Positions 43,636-54,032 of a DNA stretch of 64,000 bases are shown piece by piece; position 1 is the first letter of the stretch, and every line of letters starts with the position of its first letter. The notes beneath the pieces were generated by a model. The model was given only the letters and a program-made list of their open reading frames with translations, ran no database searches and was not told the origin of the DNA. Origin of the DNA: Erinaceus europaeus (taxonomy: Eukaryota > Chordata > Mammalia > Eulipotyphla > Erinaceidae); the NCBI RefSeq assembly GCF_950295315.1, contig NW_026647184.1, positions 5,001 to 69,000 of the forward strand. The letters run 5' to 3'. The position numbers and the translations under genes are program-made.

Positions 43636-44741
43636 AATTTTTCCTGAGATAACTTGGATTGGAGTTGCTGTATTGTCACCGAGTAAAATGTCAAAGTTTC
43701 ATGGGTGGAGAGGGAAGTGTTAAGTTTCTGGAATATGAAGGAAGAGAAGTGCCTAGAGCCATTAGATAGTTACATGGTTAATGAAGGGAGCCTGGGTGGA
43801 GGGACACCTGGTTAAGTTCACAGAAAACAATGTGTCAGGACCCCATTTTGAGCCCCTTGTCACCACTTACCTGGCTGAGGAAAAGCTGGGCTAGTGGAAA
43901 ATCAGAGCTGCAGCTGTCTCTCTGTCTCTCTTCCTCTCTTCCTGATTGGTTCCCTGCCCTATCAATTTCTGACCATCTCCTAGTAAATAAGAAAAATTAA
44001 AATAATGTACATAAATACAGGAAAAGTGAGAAATATTATCCCTGTGCCCACTGTTATATTTAACTGCTGAATGTAAACCATTCACCCCCCAGTAAAGAAC
44101 AGTGAATTATTGAGGTTACAAACATTTTAAGTAAAATAGTGACAATTCTTTAAGCCATGCAATTCAAATCCATTGTGCATTGGATGTCACTAACATGAAC
44201 TAAGATAATGTGTAGAATTTGTGACAGGAATTGTATTGTGCATCAAAAGATCCCTAAAATTACAAAATAAAATATACCAAGCAGAAGAAAATACTCCCCA
44301 TGGGATACCTGTCTAAATAAATAAATATGCAAATAAATGGGGAGGATCTAGGAAAAAATTGGCAAACACTTAAAAATGCAAAGCTCCAGAAGAACAGATG
44401 ATGGCAGTATTGTCCAGACAGACTGCTGAGAAACTGATGACTGCTGCAGAAGTTCCCTGACACTTCAGTGTTCAGGGAATTGAAGATTTATGGAGAATGA
44501 AAACAAACACATATGTATTGAACCTTAGACTAGAAAATAAAGAGGCAATTTCTGTGCTATGATCATTACAATAAGGATACTGCTAGAAATGCTATTAGAA
44601 ATGTTATTGGAAAGTTCAATTATTTATAATTGTGGTGAATCCTGCTCTGAGTATGTGGCCACTTATTTATGAAAAATGAGTCTCGTACAAACGTGGTATT
44701 TCCAAATTGAGATCAAATACATGGGTCATCAATTCTAAAAA

Positions 44742-44784
<43 letters not shown>

Positions 44785-44885
44785 GACACATAGATAAATA
44801 TTCACAAACTCAGTGATAGCATATACCTGTATTGTGAATTTGCAGGTATAATTGCCACCCTCTCTAGTCCTGGCTGCTTCTCTGG

Positions 44886-44952
<67 letters not shown>

Positions 44953-45540
44953 TTATTATAAATTCTGAAAATACAGGCATGGATATGAGGAGACAAAATA
45001 TGGCTTGTGCCAGAGAGACTTCCAAAGCTGAGGCTCCAGTAGCCAAGTTGTAATCACCAACACAGCAAGCCAGAACTCAGCAGTGCTCTGGTAACTCTCT
45101 TTGTATATCTGGGCCTGTCAGTAAAATAAGGATATAAGTAAAATATTAATGAGTGGAGACAGAATGAGTGAGAACATCTGAGAGGTAGAGACAGAAATGT
45201 TGGAGAAGAACTAGACCCTGAAAGAAACCATAGCACCAAAACCTCCTGCTCTGCTTTCATTCTTGACAGGTTCAAACCTGGGTTGTAGAGATGGTAAGGC
45301 AGCAACTCTCATGCCAACAGACCCCCAGACCTACACTAGGCTTTCCATATAATTTTCTACCAGGCATGGGCAAGTGTGAATATGTGTGTGTGCATGTGTG
45401 TATGCATGTGTGCCTGTGTGTGTGTGTGCTCAGAGCTCATCTATACTAGTCTCACTGCATGGCTGCTAGGTAGCCACCCTCACCTGCAACCTAACTACAG
45501 ACACCCCACCTGGTCAGGGACAGGCCAGGTAACTCAGATT
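43555..45540 (+). repeat. Duplicated segment related to 56763-58400
   Basis: Collinear landmarks: AAGAAACAACAGTGATAACC, ATTGGAGTTGCTGTATTGTC, GGAGGGACACCTGGTTAAG (an embedded SINE), AACCATTCACCCCCCAGTAAAG, GTATTGTGCATCAAAAGATCC and CTGACACTTCAGTGTTCAGG. It also contains a (CA)n tract (43592-43634) and two (AT)n tracts (about 44742-44780 and 44889-44951). The copy at 57-58 kb is part of the 1-kb tandem array. Confidence 0.75.
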
Positions 45541-46740
45541 CTGCCTAAGTAGGAATGCATATGTAAAGGGACAGTCATGTCTGACTCTCCATAGTTCTCA
45601 CTTTAATCACCTGCCTCACTATCATCCAGAAACTTTCACCCACAGGGAAAGCTGGGGCACCCCTCAGCATTCAAGGGCATGAGCCTGGCCAGTCCTGTTT
45701 GGCTGCCTTCTCAGCCTCCAGACTCTCAGTCCACTTCTCAGGGCATCAGACTACAAGCCAGCAAGCACCCAGGCAGAGCTGTATTTTCAACATGGATGGG
45801 AACTCTTCTTGAGCAAACAACAGTGGATGAACCCGGCCACTTCCACCTACCCTTCAGGCTCTGCTAAGGAAATTGCTCCTGTAGCCTCTCACAGCCCTGA
45901 CAGATGTTGTCCAGGTATCCACACATCACACTCAGAGAGATTCCCAAAAGAGGGCTTGCATGAGTCTCCCATGCAATGTTGCTCTGTGGGCAAAAACCAG
46001 AAGTTGCCCTGGCCAGTACTTTGCTACGGAAAGACAAAAGACAAAAGGAAGATGTGTGCCTCTATTGGTTGAGTCAGGAGCTTCCAGTGGAAATCACAGA
46101 CGCACCCTCCTGAGTTCTTGGCTGCTTCTAACAAATGCACTTGGAAACACCTGTTAAAGCTTGGTCCCTAAGAAGATACTCAGGAATCCTTCCAGGAGCC
46201 TGTGGACTGGCTGACCTCTTGACCCCGGCTCATTGGCCCAGAGTTGTGCTCCGAGTTTGGTGGGCCTTCTGGCCATAGGTGAGAATATTGCCTAGACACA
46301 AGAAGAAATTTCACAGTTCAAAATGATTGGACCTCATGAGGCACTTGGAATAGACATTTCACATCAGAAGTCAGGTCAATCAAAGCACACTCTTTCTAAA
46401 CACTTGAAGTTTATTCACCTTTGGCATGGAAATCTGGACACTGGTGTGGTCGTCAGTGCCACATATCCTTCAAATTCGACCCACATATAGGGAAAGCACA
46501 CTGGGACAGTGGCATATAGTTTCACTTCTCTTGACCTGTGCTATCATGGGATAAGGACAAGAATGCTGTGCAGGAAGGAGAGGAGGACAGGGTTTAGGAT
46601 GAGTGTCAGTCACCGGGCCTTGAAGAAGGGGAGTCAAGCACAGAGGGTCTGGGCAACTGCAGCTGGGGAAGGAAAAAGGCCTAGAAACTGCAGCAGGAAA
46701 GCTGCCTCCTCAGTTAACCTCAGAACACCCCGATAAAGCA
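45260..46740 (+). repeat. Tandem duplication about 1.4 kb, copy 1
   Basis: From TTCTTGACAGGTTCAAACC to AACACCCCGATAAAGCATG. It includes (TG)n, AGAGCTCATCTATACTAGTC, GGAAAGCTGGGGCACCC, CAAGCACCCAGGCAGAGCTG and a complete U1 unit. Copy 2 follows head-to-tail at 46755. Some 40-70 codon frames are open in both, without a protein signature. Confidence 0.8.
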
Positions 46741-46754
46741 TGAGACTGAATAAT

Positions 46755-48130
46755 CATTCATGACAGGTTCAAACCTGCATTGTAGAGATTGTAAGGCAGC
46801 ATCTATCATGCCCACAGACCCAAGACATCCCAACCTTCACCATATGCTGTACTACCAAACTGACAGTAGTCTATGTGTGTGTGTGTGCTCAGAGCTCACC
46901 TATAATAGTCTCAGAGCATATGTGGCTAGGTAGCCAACCTCACCTGCAATCTACCTACAATGAACCCAGCTGTCAGGGCAATCAGGTAGCCCAGAATCTG
47001 TCTAAGCAAGAATGCATATGCAAAGGGACTCTCATGTCTTGCTTTCCTGAGTTCCCCATTCAATCCCATGCCTCACTGTCATCCAAAAACTGTCACCGGG
47101 GGAAGCTGGGGCACCCCCCACAGAATTCAGGGGCATGAGTCTGGCCAGTTGTGTTTGGATGCCTGGTAAGCCTCCAGACTCAGTCCACTGCTCCAGGCAG
47201 CAGACTACAAGCCCAGCAAGCACCCAGGCAGAGCTGTGTTTTCAACATGGATGGGAACTCTGTTCAACCCAACAATAGTGGATGAACCCAGCCTCTTACA
47301 CCTACCCTTTGGGTCCTGCTAAGGGAATTTCTCCTGTGGCCTCTCACAGACCCAAACGCTGGTGTTCAGTTGTCCACACATCACACTCAGATTTCAAGAA
47401 GAGGGCATGCATGAGTGTCCAATGCAAAGTCACTCTGCATGCAGGAACAAGAAGCTCCCCAGTGCCCTTGAGACGGAGAAAGAAAAGGAAGATGGGTGCC
47501 TCCATTGGTTGAGTCAGGAGCTTCCAGGAGAGATTGCAGCCCCACCACTCACCTGAGTGCATGAATCCTAGTAGCAAAGGCAACTGGAAACACTTGTTAC
47601 CACTCAGGAATCCCTCTAGGAGCCAGAAGGCAGGCTGACCTCCTGGACCCGGGTTACTGGCCCAGAGCTGTGCTCCTAGATGGGCAGGCTTTCTGGCCAT
47701 AGGTGAGAATATTGCCTAGACACAAGAAAGAATTTCAGGTTTCAAAATCATTTTAAACCCCATGAGGCATTTGTAAAAGACATTTCACAGCCATCAAAAC
47801 ACCCTCTTTATGAACACTGGAAGCTTCAGCTTTGCATCGAATATCTGGACACTGGTGTGTCCATCAGTACCACAGATCCTTTACATTTGGCCCAATAGAG
47901 GGAAAGCACAATGTGTGTGCCAGGGGGATAGAGTTTCACTACTCTTGACCTGGGCTCTCATGGAATAAGGACAAGGACGCTGTGCAGGAAGGAGAGGAGG
48001 GCTGCATTTAGGCTGAGTGTCAGCCTCAGGGCCCTGGAGAATGGGAGTCAAGCACAGAGAGACTGGACAGCTGCAGCTGGAGAAGGACATATGCCTGGAA
48101 CCTGCAGCAGGAATGCTGTCTCCTCAGTTC
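46755..48130 (+). repeat. Tandem duplication about 1.4 kb, copy 2
   Basis: Collinear with copy 1 (TTCATGACAGGTTCAAACC, AGAGCTCACCTATAATAGTC, GGAAGCTGGGGCACCC, TGGATGAACCCAGCCTC, U1 from about 47595). Copy 2 lacks short segments present in copy 1. Divergence looks moderate, so the duplication is not recent. Confidence 0.8.
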
Positions 48131-48270
48131 CCCTCTGAACTACCCCATATGCATGAGACTAAATAATCCAAAGGGCAAAGAAAGAAAAATTTCAACAGCA
48201 GGAAAACTGAGTTCACGATGCATGCACTGACTTCCAGTAAAGGCCCAATGAAGAAGGCATGTAGACACAG

Positions 48271-48572
48271 TTCTTCTTCTTCTAGCGTTCGCCCTTCTTC
48301 CGTAGCCAGTCAACAGCATCAGGTTGAGCCTGATGTAAAGTTTCAAGACCTCCTTTGAATCTGGAGAGGTGGCAGTCGTTGACTATGTGGGTCATACTCT
48401 GTCTGGAGCCGCAGGGGCAGAACAGAGCCCACTTGAGACGAGTCTCCATCTGCTAGACTTGTCACCCAGATGTACCCGGAATCTTCTGTTTTGGAGAAGA
48501 AATGATATAGTGTTGGCCACCCATGGAGGCAGGCCATGGAGGCAGAATTTCTCTGTAAGATGAGAAATATGT
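48271..48572 (-). mobile_element. 5'-truncated non-L1 LINE (RTE/CR1-like C-terminus)
   Basis: A 302-bp insertion flanked by GACACAG (48264-48270, 48573-48579) and absent from the paralogous position at about 52760. On the minus strand it encodes ALFCPCGSRQSMTHIVNDC and continues to LHQAQPDAVDWLRKKGER with a TAG stop (48283-48285) and a (GAA)n tail. The C-x-C-x7-H-x4-C arrangement followed by a basic end resembles the C-terminal zinc-knuckle region of RTE/CR1-type reverse transcriptases and is not found at the end of L1 ORF2. A stop interrupts the frame further upstream, or the insertion has mixed origin there. Family assignment is inference. Confidence 0.65.
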
Positions 48573-48945
48573 GACACAGTGAGAGAGACAGAATGACAGA
48601 GACAGAAAAGGACAAAAATTCTGGCCCTGTGTTGATCAGTGCTGGATCACTGAATACATACTCTCCATGTCCAATGCATACTTCTTATGAGTGGTATTGT
48701 TATTTTATGTTTCTGACAAATGGTAACACTTCAAACATCTAGGTCTCAGCCACTCTGAAAAGCAACACTTGGCATGCAGCCCATTCTCCTAAACTGCCAT
48801 TGCCTTTCCAAATTGGAAGTAGTATTAGTGATGCTCCAGCCAAGAGATGCAGGCTGGCTGATTGAATCCCCCTGGTCCAGACTCAGCCTGTCCTGTGTGC
48901 AGGTAACTATACTCTATTCCTTCTTTTATTTACATTTTCTTGTAG

Positions 48946-48971
48946 GACTTGGTGCCCAAAAAGAGGAAGAG
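48946..48971 (+). other. Candidate 26-nt microexon, copy 1
   Basis: A pyrimidine-rich tract (TTCCTTCTTTTATTTACATT then TTCTTGTAG) ends in AG at 48945 and a perfect donor G|GTGAGT follows at 48972. The paralogue at 53132-53157 keeps the same length and both splice sites (GATAG|, G|GTAAGC). An upstream GTAACTATACT could act as branch point or as a competing donor. One frame of this copy reads PKKRKR, but it is not shared by the other copy. No transcript evidence is available. Confidence 0.25.
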
Positions 48972-49749
48972 GTGAGTAGATGATTTGTCAAAGGTATCTT
49001 GTGTTAAGAGAGTTTTGAAGAGTGATAAGAAGAATACGAAGTGCTCTGTGAGATGAATCTCAAGACTGTGGCTGGGAAGGGCCAGGTCACTCCCTATAAC
49101 CACTATAATCCAGAGCTGAGCAGTGCTCTAACTAAAAGACACTGTTCAAATATCTGTATGTTATGTATATATATATACATATATATACATATATATATTA
49201 CATTACACTGATGTAACCATTTTGTACAGTGGATTCGATATGACATTAAAACAATTGATTGTTAAAACCTGGAGAGAAACTTAACATAAAGAAAAGAATT
49301 GTGAAATGGAGTAATATATCCAAATCATTAGGTATATGCAGCTCCTATAGGACCGAGCAAAAAAAAGCTCGAGAAGGAACTCATCCAGGAAAGTCTCTAC
49401 ATGGACAGCCACCACAACAAGCTTCCTAGTCTGGGAACACACACAGGGCAGCTGCTAGTTCCCAGTGTAGGTCTCAGGGCAGAAACCTCTCCCTATTCAG
49501 TTTACACCTGAAAATAAGTAAAGTGACCAAGGGCCAAGGAGAGCAAGAATGGTGACAATATTCATCTGTAATCCATAATGTGCCAAATGTTATGTACGAA
49601 ATCACCTGTGTCACAGTGATTCTGTGGTTCTCTCTCTCTTTCCCTCACACACACACACACACACACACACATGCCCGCATCCACACAGGGATGCCCAATG
49701 GACAGCTTTTACAAGGCTGGGCACTGAGGGCACTGAGGGCCCTGAGGGC

Positions 49750-51190
49750 CATAGGATGAACTCCACTTCACACTTCCTGGAAGCTCGCCCAGCCTTTTAA
49801 GGCCAGCTCTGGACTCCCATTGGCGGGCTTCCTTCAGAAGGCCCGCCCATAGGGAGAAACCAGGTTCAGATAGGCCAGAGGCCTAGGAAACGCCCAAAAC
49901 CACTGCCAACAATCTCATTGGCCAGTGTTCTTGGCCACGCCCAGGAGGCTCAGGGCCCCTAGTCAGTGATTGGCCAGCGGCCTTGAGCACCGCCCACATG
50001 GCCCTGCAGTATGCTCATTGGACCGCCACTGGAGGGCATGCCCACCAGCCACTTTCACTCGACTCTGATTGGCCTGGTGTCCCGGGACACGCCCCCAGCT
50101 ACCTTCTCTTGGCTCCCATTGGTGGGCTGCTCTCTGAGGGGGTGGCCTCTGATAGGCCAGGCCCTAGGGCATGCCCAGAAAGGTCACTGCCCCTGGCCCG
50201 TGATTTTCCAGCCTCCTGGGCTCCACCAACAAGGCCCACCCTAGGTGCACATTGGACAGCCTCCCGAGGGCCTAGCCCCCAGGCACTTCTCCTGGACACT
50301 GATTGGCCAACATCCATAGGCACGCCACCCAGAGCAGGCACCCGGGCTCTCATTGCTGGGATGCTCTCCTAGGCCCACCCTTGCAACTCCTCCACAATTC
50401 TCATTGGCCAGCTCTAGGTTCACGTCCCTGAAGATCATGCTCCTCTTCTATGATTGGTCAGCTGTCTCTATGAATACACACACGGCCTTCCCCTCATGCT
50501 CATTGAGCATGGGCTTTAAGGGCCGCCCCTGGGGACTTTCAGCCATCCTCTGAAGGCCCTGTTTCTGGACACACAACCCCCCACAGCTCCTGTCTGGGCC
50601 TTTTCTTAGGACACTGTCTGCACTAGGCTGGCCATGATCTTGGGGCACACCCAGAAAGACTTTTGCCACTCTCCTTGGCCACTGCCTCCAGGGAACTTGC
50701 CCCAAGGAGCCTCAGTACTTCACTGGTGCTGCCCTCTTGTGGACACTCAGCAGAATGCAGCTAGCTGAGCACAGGGATTCACAAGCTCCCAGTAGAGTCA
50801 ATCCAGAGTGAAACCCCATTCACTTGCAAAGACAAATAGGGGGTTCCCCCTACCCCACAGGAGAGAATAGATGTCTAGGGCAGTCTATGTGAATTTCAAA
50901 CCTTGCTCTGCATGGGACACAAATCCCGGAGTTCTCCTCATTCCACAAAATCACTACACTCAACTACCGGCTTTGATGCCACCTTGTGGACACACAGCAG
51001 AAGGCAGCTGAGCTCCCCATGCCACTCCCAATTGAGTCTTCACAGAAAATTACACACAGCATGGGAATAGCAAAGGGAAGAACCAAGGTGAAGATCACCT
51101 GGGAGAATGAACAACAGTATCCCGAATCCAATGTGCCATTCATACTTGCAGAAGCACTTGTGCAGTGGAAATTTTCTTTGTCAGAGCACA
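49750..51190 (+). repeat. CCAAT/GC-box array, best-preserved copy, with trailer
   Basis: ATTGG or one-base variants start at 49819, 49870 (ATAGG), 49917, 49969, 50017, 50068, 50118, 50152 (ATAGG), 50203 (ATTTT), 50251, 50302, 50352 (ATTGC), 50403, 50453 and 50502 (ATTGA). Spacing is 47-52 bp except one 34-bp step. Most units also carry a GC-box-like word about 15-30 bp downstream (GCCCGCCC, CACGCCC, CCGCCCA, CACGCCCCC). It retains many CpGs, unlike the decayed copies, so it is younger or was kept unmethylated in the germline. The trailer starts at about 50730 (CTTGTGGACACTCAGCAG) and ends near 51190, where retroviral gag sequence begins. Confidence 0.85.
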
Positions 51191-51194
51191 ACCC

Positions 51195-52085
51195 AGTTCC
51201 AAAGACCCCCCCACATGGATCAAGGTTTTGATTCCCTCACAGGTTCCTCCAAAAGTATTGGTGGCAGAGGCTAAGTGGCTGAGTTCCAAGAAGCCAATGG
51301 TGCTCTCAGACTCCATCCCTTGTTCCGATCTCATTGATCTAGGGCCAGAACTTCCCCCACCTTATTCCACAGGTACCAGAGGACAGAACAACCACCCCCC
51401 TGTCAACAGCCAACAGTTCCTCTGCCTCCAGATGAGGGAGATCAGCATGCCTCAGGACCTGCATTTGGCCTCCAGCCCCAGCAGGGGCAGAGGGAGCCCA
51501 CATTGTCAGAACCCACTTCAGTCCCTAAGGCACTCCTGCTGTAAGCAGTAGGTTCCCCAGATGAGGAAGGGAACCAGACACTCTATTATTGGCCATTCTC
51601 TACCTCTGGCGTGTATAATTGGAAAACTCAGAACCCCCCTTCTCTCAAGAACCTAAGACATTGATTAACTTGTTAGATTCTGTTATCTTTACAAATCCAA
51701 CTACCTGGAATGACTTGCAGCAGCTCTTAGAGGTCTTGTTTACCATGGACGAGAGAGAAAAGATCCAGAATGAGGCGCGGAAAGCCATCCCTGGGCCCAA
51801 TGGGAAGCCCACCCAAAATCCAGACCTAATCGCAGTGGCTTTCCCATTGACTCGACCCTCCTGGGATTTCAATTCAGCAGAAGGTAGGGAGCGTCTCCGT
51901 GTCTACCGCCAGACTCTAATGGCCCCGAGCAGCGGCTAGGAAGCCGACCAACCTAGCCAAAGTGGGGGACATGAGGCAGGGACTGCAAGAAATTCCTGCA
52001 GCATTTCTAGAAAGAATCATAGAGGCTTTTAGGCAGTTCACACCCATGGACCCTGAAGCAGAGGAAAGCAAGGCAGCTGTTACCA
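51195..52085 (+). pseudogene. gag: Gammaretrovirus-like gag remnant (p12 to capsid)
   Basis: The first part (to about 51550) is proline-rich and contains a PPPY late-domain motif at 51354-51365. About 51590-51939 reads as the N-terminal capsid, including the KAIPGPNGKPTQNPD and FPLTRPSWDF stretches typical of class I gag. About 51977-52036 fits the major homology region pattern (QG-x2-E-x4-F-x2-R). The three parts are in different frames: one break lies in a C run near 51633, another near 51935, and matrix, the distal capsid and nucleocapsid are missing. No pol or env is present. It was cut off at about 52085, where unit U1 begins, and is non-functional. Confidence 0.85.
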
Positions 52086-52089
52086 CTTG

Positions 52090-54032
52090 GGTCCTGAGGA
52101 ATCCCTCCAGGAGCCAGCAGGATGGCTGACTTCCTGATGCCGGGTTATTGGCCCAGAGCTGTGATCCGAGTTGGGCGGGCCTTCTGGCCATAGGTGAGAA
52201 TATTTCCTAGACACAAGAGAGAACTTCACGTTTCAACATGATTTGAAACCCCATGAGGCACTTGGAAAAGACATTTCACAGCCATCTAAACACCCTCTTT
52301 CTGAACCCTGGAAGCTTCAGCTTTGCGTGGTGGAAATCTTCACACTGGTGTGGTCATCAGTGCCACAGATCCTTTACATTCAACCCAATATAGGGAAAGC
52401 ACAATATGTGTGCCAGTGGCATAGAGTTTCACTTCTCTTGACCTGGGCTCTCCTGGGATAAGGACAAGGATGCTGTGCAGGAAGGAGAGGAGGGCTGCAT
52501 TTAGGCTGAGATGGCCTCGGGGCCTAGGAGATGGGGAGTCCAGCACAGAGGGCCTGGACAGCAGCAGCTGGGGATGGACATATGCCTGGAACTTGCAGCA
52601 GGTAGGCTGTCTCCTCAATACCCCTCTGAACTACTTGATATGCATGAGACTGAATAATCCAAAAGGCAAAGAAAGGAAAACGTCAATACCAGGAAGACTG
52701 ACCTCATGATGCAGACACTGACTTCCAGTAAGGGACCAGTAAAGAAGGCAAGTAGAAACAGTGAGAGAGAAACCAAGACAGAGACAGAAGTAGACAAAAT
52801 TTCTGGCCCTGTGTTGATCAGTGCTGGAGCACTGAAGACATACTCTCCATGTCCATTCATACTTCTTACGAGTGGTATTGTTATTTTATGTTTCTGACGA
52901 AGGGGAACACTTCAAACATCTAGGTCTCAGCCACTCTGAAAAGCAACACTTGGCATGCAGCCCATTCTCCTAAACTTCCCTTGCCACTCCAAATTGGAAG
53001 TAGTCTTTGTGATACTCCAGCCAAGAGATGCAGGCTGGCTGATTGCATCTCCATGGTCCAGCCTAGCCTGCCCTGTGTGCAGGTAACTATACTATGTCTA
53101 TTTCTTTTTTTTATTTACATTTTCCGGATAGGACTAGATGAACAAAAAGAGCAAGAGGTAAGCAGATGATTTCTCAGGGGTAGCTTGAGCTAAGGGAGAT
53201 TTGAAATATGATTAGAGGAATACGGATGGCTCTGTGAGATGCCTCTCATAACTGTGGCTGGCAAATGCAAGAAGAACAAGTGTGGCTGGCAAAAGCCAGG
53301 TCAAGCCCTATTTCCAACATAAACCAGAGCTTTGCAGTTCTCTACCTAAAAAATTGTTCAGACATCTGTGTGTTGCATATATATATATATATATGTATGA
53401 ATGTGTATATATATACATATATATGTATATATATAACAGTAATGTAATCACTTTCTACAATGGATTCGAGGTGACATTCAGCTGATTGCTAAAACCTGGG
53501 AGAAAATTGTGCAAGAAAATAATTGTCAAATGTAGTAAAATCTCCAAATCATTAGCTATATGCAGCTCCTACAGGACTGAGCAAAAATGGTTCGAGAAGG
53601 AACTCATCCAGGAAATTCTCTACATGGACAGGCACTGCAACAGATGTCCTCGTCTGGCAACACACACAGGGCAGCTGCTAATTCCCTGTGCAATCCTCAG
53701 GGCAAAATCCTCTCCCTCTCATTGTTTTTACATCTAGAAAGAAGAAAAATGACAGAGGGCCAAGGAGAGCTACAATGGTAAAATATTCAGCTGTAATCCA
53801 TAATGTGCCAAGTGTTTTGCACAAAATCACCTGTGCCACAGTGATTCTATGGTTCTTTCTCTCTCTCTCTCCCTCACACACACAAACACACACACAGACA
53901 CACACACACACACACGCATCCACACAGGCACAGACACAAACTGATTTATGCACATGCCCAGTGGACAGCTTCTGCAAGGCCTGGCCAGAGAGTCCTGAGG
54001 GCATTGAGGGCCCTGAGGGCCCTGGGCTGAAG
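52090..54032 (+). repeat. Segmental duplicate, copy 2 (pair of 47595-49745)
   Basis: U1 (GGAATCCCTCCAGGAGCC, TGGCCATAGGTGAGAATAT), then the same sequence of landmarks as copy 1, including (TA)n at about 53377-53440, CTATATGCAGCTCCTAC and a (CA)n tract at about 53875-53917. It ends in GGGCCCTGAGGGCCCTGGG, where a 5'-truncated L1 takes the place occupied by the CCAAT array in copy 1. Confidence 0.85.
53132..53157 (+). other. Candidate 26-nt microexon, copy 2
   Basis: Acceptor TTTTCCGGATAG| and donor |GTAAGC flank 26 nt, matching copy 1 at 48946-48971 in length and site positions although about a quarter of the 26 bases differ. A TAG in one frame and a TAA at the donor exclude the frame in which copy 1 reads PKKRKR. 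Confidence 0.25.

Larger units (their letters stand above)
47595..49745 (+). repeat. Segmental duplicate, copy 1 (pair of 52090-54032)
   Basis: U1 followed by AGACTAAATAATCCAAAGGG, GACTTCCAGTAAAGGCCC, TTCTGGCCCTGTGTTGATCA, GTGGTATTGTTATTTTATG, AGCCAAGAGATGCAGGCTGG, (TA)n, ATTAGGTATATGCAGCTCC and CCAAGGGCCAAGGAGAGC, then (CA)n and GGGCCCTGAGGGCC-type words. All of this recurs in order about 4.5 kb downstream. Copy 1 alone contains the LINE insertion at 48271-48572 and leads into a CCAAT array. Confidence 0.85.

Noticed and set aside
48946..48983. PKKRKR nuclear-localisation-like motif in the microexon
   Set aside because: It exists in one frame of one copy only; the paralogue has stops and substitutions in that frame.
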